From contig JAPLSN010000015.1 of NCBI GenBank assembly GCA_026398615.1, positions 17,144 through 81,143 on the forward strand: a stretch of 64,000 bases of DNA. Reading direction: 5' to 3'. Source of the DNA: Spirochaetota bacterium. GTDB lineage: Bacteria > Spirochaetota > Spirochaetia > Treponematales > UBA12059. How positions within the stretch are numbered: the stretch's first letter is position 1; each line of letters opens with the position of its first letter. Shown here one piece after another: positions 62,321-64,000 of the stretch. The position numbers were made by a program, and so were the translations under genes. The notes under the pieces were generated by a model. It was given only the letters and a program-made list of their open reading frames with translations. It did not search any database and was not told the origin of the DNA.

Positions 62321-64000
62321 TCAAGAACCAGGACATGCCGGGGCATGTCCTGCGGCGATCATCGGACTTGATCCTGAGCCCCGATCATTTTTCCCTTTGT
62401 ATTCCATGAAGCCCTCCAGCAACTGCCGGAATGAAGAGGGTCTGAATTTCTCGAAGCTTTCTTCGTCCACGTAGACAAAGTCATACTCCACGTCCGTCTG
62501 AACCCGGTTGATGTCTTCGCACCATTGTCGCAACCGCGTCAACTTCGGTGGCACATCCAGATCTTCCTGCCCTTTGGTTTCGACGATGACGATCCGCTTG
62601 TCGGAGAGCTTGACCATGAAATCCGGGTAGTAGTTGGAAATGTCGCCATCGGCGTTCACATAGTCCAGTTTGAAATGCACGGCCAGGTAGTTCTTCGCGT
62701 AAGAAACCACGTCGCCGCAATCCTCCAGGAATGCGGCAAACCGCAGTTCCAGGGGGCTGTCCCCGATGATGCGGTTGAAGACGCTTTTCTTGGGGACAAG
62801 GTAGCCCTGATCCCTGGCCACGAAGGGACGGGTCCGGCGCAACTTGATCGTGTCCTGGATTTCGGCGTCGCCTTTCTCCCGGACGGTCAGCGCGTTGATG
62901 GCTTTTTTGAAAGTCTCAATCAATGTCTTGGTGGCGGCCGATTCCGAAAGGTTGCGCAATGTGTTGGGGTCTTCCAGCTCCACAGGGCGGTCAAACAACT
63001 TCCCTTGCACAAACGCCTTGACCTTGCCGTACAGCAGGTCATAGCCGCTGACCAGACGCAGATCCTTCATGATGGTCCGCGCGAAGTAGCCGATCACGCT
63101 GCGGTAGTCTGCAACGCCGGCCGTGTCGAGAATCGTGGTATGCATGATCTCGCCTGAGGCTATGTCCTTGAATACGATCTCCCTCTGTTCATCCTCACTG
63201 AATTGCAGGTATGCCAATCGCTGATGCCCCATCGCGGCGATGTCCAGATCACCCAGGCTTTTGTATTCACGATAGACTCGGGGAGACAGCACCGGGATTT
63301 CGATGTCCAGCGCGGCGATGTCCTTCTTGTCGTTCTCCCTGTCGACTTCGACCACCAGAGGAGTCTTGGGTCCCGTCCCTTCCCCCATCGCCGCGCGCTC
63401 CAGCACCACGCCTTCGGCCTGGATGGATTCCACGAACTCCATGAAGGCATTGGTGCCGACCACGCTGACATACTCTTCCACGTCGCCGGGATACATCTTG
63501 CGCAAACCCCTGCCCAGCGTCTGCTCGGGAAGGATGTTGCTCGCGGCGACATACGCGCGCAGGCCCACGATGGTGGTGACATTGCGCACATCCCACCCTT
63601 CCTTCAGCATCATCACCGAGACGATGGCCTTGTACGGGCTGTCCATCGCGTCAATCTCATTGGCCTGCTTGCGCAGTCTATCCAGCTCTTCCTTGTTTTT
63701 GCCCGAGGCGGATTCGGAAATATCGCCGTTGTTCCTGGTGTGGATGACCAGCACCGTGTCTTCATCGGCAAATTCCGGATAGGTGTTCCGCAGACAATCG
63801 GCCACGTCGTCGCAGTTGCGGGTGTCGTCGGTCATCACGAACAGGATCGCCTTCTTGCCCATCTTCGCATGTTCATCATACGCCTTGCGCCATTCGATCA
63901 CGCCCAGATGGATATAGTCGGCATATTTCTCGGTGTACTTCGCGCTCTGGCGCTCCTGCAATTTCGCGCGACTGGGCGCGTCGGGCAGGACGGGATGCTT
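62321..64000 (-). CDS. Type III restriction enzyme, Res subunit (partial, N-terminus outside)
   Basis: The visible 559 residues are the C-terminal part of a DEAD/SF2 helicase-nuclease. Motif V/VI-like parts VSVMMLKEGWDVRNV and LPEQTLGRGLRKM are present. A PD-(D/E)xK nuclease site follows near the end: SNYYPDFMVKL with VIVETKGQED. The last 20 or so residues beyond the family end (after EGFMEYK) run through a hairpin. The partner methyltransferase would lie upstream, outside the window. Base composition appears lower in GC than its neighbours, in line with horizontal gain. Confidence 0.9.
   Translation of the reverse strand, partial: KHPVLPDAPSRAKLQERQSAKYTEKYADYIHLGVIEWRKAYDEHAKMGKKAILFVMTDDTRNCDDVADCLRNTYPEFADEDTVLVIHTRNNGDISESASGKNKEELDRLRKQANEIDAMDSPYKAIVSVMMLKEGWDVRNVTTIVGLRAYVAASNILPEQTLGRGLRKMYPGDVEEYVSVVGTNAFMEFVESIQAEGVVLERAAMGEGTGPKTPLVVEVDRENDKKDIAALDIEIPVLSPRVYREYKSLGDLDIAAMGHQRLAYLQFSEDEQREIVFKDIASGEIMHTTILDTAGVADYRSVIGYFARTIMKDLRLVSGYDLLYGKVKAFVQGKLFDRPVELEDPNTLRNLSESAATKTLIETFKKAINALTVREKGDAEIQDTIKLRRTRPFVARDQGYLVPKKSVFNRIIGDSPLELRFAAFLEDCGDVVSYAKNYLAVHFKLDYVNADGDISNYYPDFMVKLSDKRIVIVETKGQEDLDVPPKLTRLRQWCEDINRVQTDVEYDFVYVDEESFEKFRPSSFRQLLEGFMEYKGKNDRGSGSSPMIAAGHAPACPGS
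62329..62352. terminator. Convergent hairpin between LUD and restriction genes
   Basis: An 11-bp perfect inverted repeat CAGGACATGCC / GGCATGTCCTG with a 2-base loop, inside the 3' end of the restriction gene and just after the LUD stop. It could end transcription in the plus direction; there is no T run. Confidence 0.45.

Noticed and set aside
1..64000. tRNA, rRNA or CRISPR arrays
   Set aside because: I looked for T-loop-like motifs and regularly spaced repeats on both strands and found none convincing.

Overview
The window is GC-rich chromosomal DNA, densely packed, with about 48 recognisable genes on both strands, several broken genes and no rRNA, tRNA, CRISPR array or intact transposon. 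The gene set fits a GC-rich spirochaete best: Gx transporter with NusG domain II protein, 7TMR-DISM/SpoIIE phosphatase, GHKL-HDOD protein, NIT-domain chemoreceptor, CsgG/TPR outer-membrane proteins, YjjI/YjjW glycyl radical pair. This assignment is inference; no 16S or other marker is present. Promoters are ordinary sigma-70 type, usually with a TATACT or TATATT -10 box, and several sit so close to the start codon that leaderless transcripts are likely.

Layout. 1-498 is the N-terminus of an EF-G gene. 829-1891 holds an acidic hypothetical gene and rlmE. 2002-8710 (minus) is a six-gene, 4-nt-overlapping operon: TolC-like protein, adaptor, ABC ATPase, MacB-like permease, histidine kinase and response regulator, i.e. 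an efflux or export machine with its own two-component system. 8858-11735 encodes a bifunctional-nuclease-family protein and a membrane SpoIIE phosphatase. Then come htpG (minus), a lysophospholipase-like hydrolase (plus) and a minus-strand run from 24458 down to 14917: Cys-rich protein, lipoprotein, HD protein, hypothetical, DUF2007, M20 amidohydrolase, a frameshifted GH13-like gene, uppP and ftsK.

24579-24803 holds the degraded end of a REP-associated tyrosine transposase next to a repeat hairpin. 24838-35074 (plus) runs through DUF554, a condensation-fold acyltransferase with DUF6320, a propeller/NodB pseudoenzyme, a Lon-like protease, a GHKL-HDOD protein and DUF72. 35161-38753 (minus) is yjjI-yjjW-rluA-hypothetical. 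38927-39603 is a debris zone with the end of hsdR and possibly of ccsA. 39843-49728 (plus) has slyD, NusG II/Gx transporter/membrane protein, a chemoreceptor, three tandem CsgG-like/TPR/beta-rich envelope genes (the first interrupted by an amber codon) and pcm. 49741-53480 (minus) is a GH130-glycosyltransferase pair. 53767-57481 carries a possible zincin fragment, an FG-GAP lipoprotein, ilvE and a four-helix His-rich membrane protein. 57679-62320 is a pair of ABC exporter half-subunits with a DUF24/HxlR regulator, divergent from a LUD-domain gene across a clear palindromic operator. The window ends inside a Type III restriction (Res) gene.

The most unusual signal is a 12-bp word, AGCTCTGTCCCC, present in eight exact and several near-exact copies in both orientations, between genes and inside genes in different reading frames. 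Two copies flank a predicted hairpin beside the transposase remnant, which suggests a REP-like element family that inserts into protein linkers.
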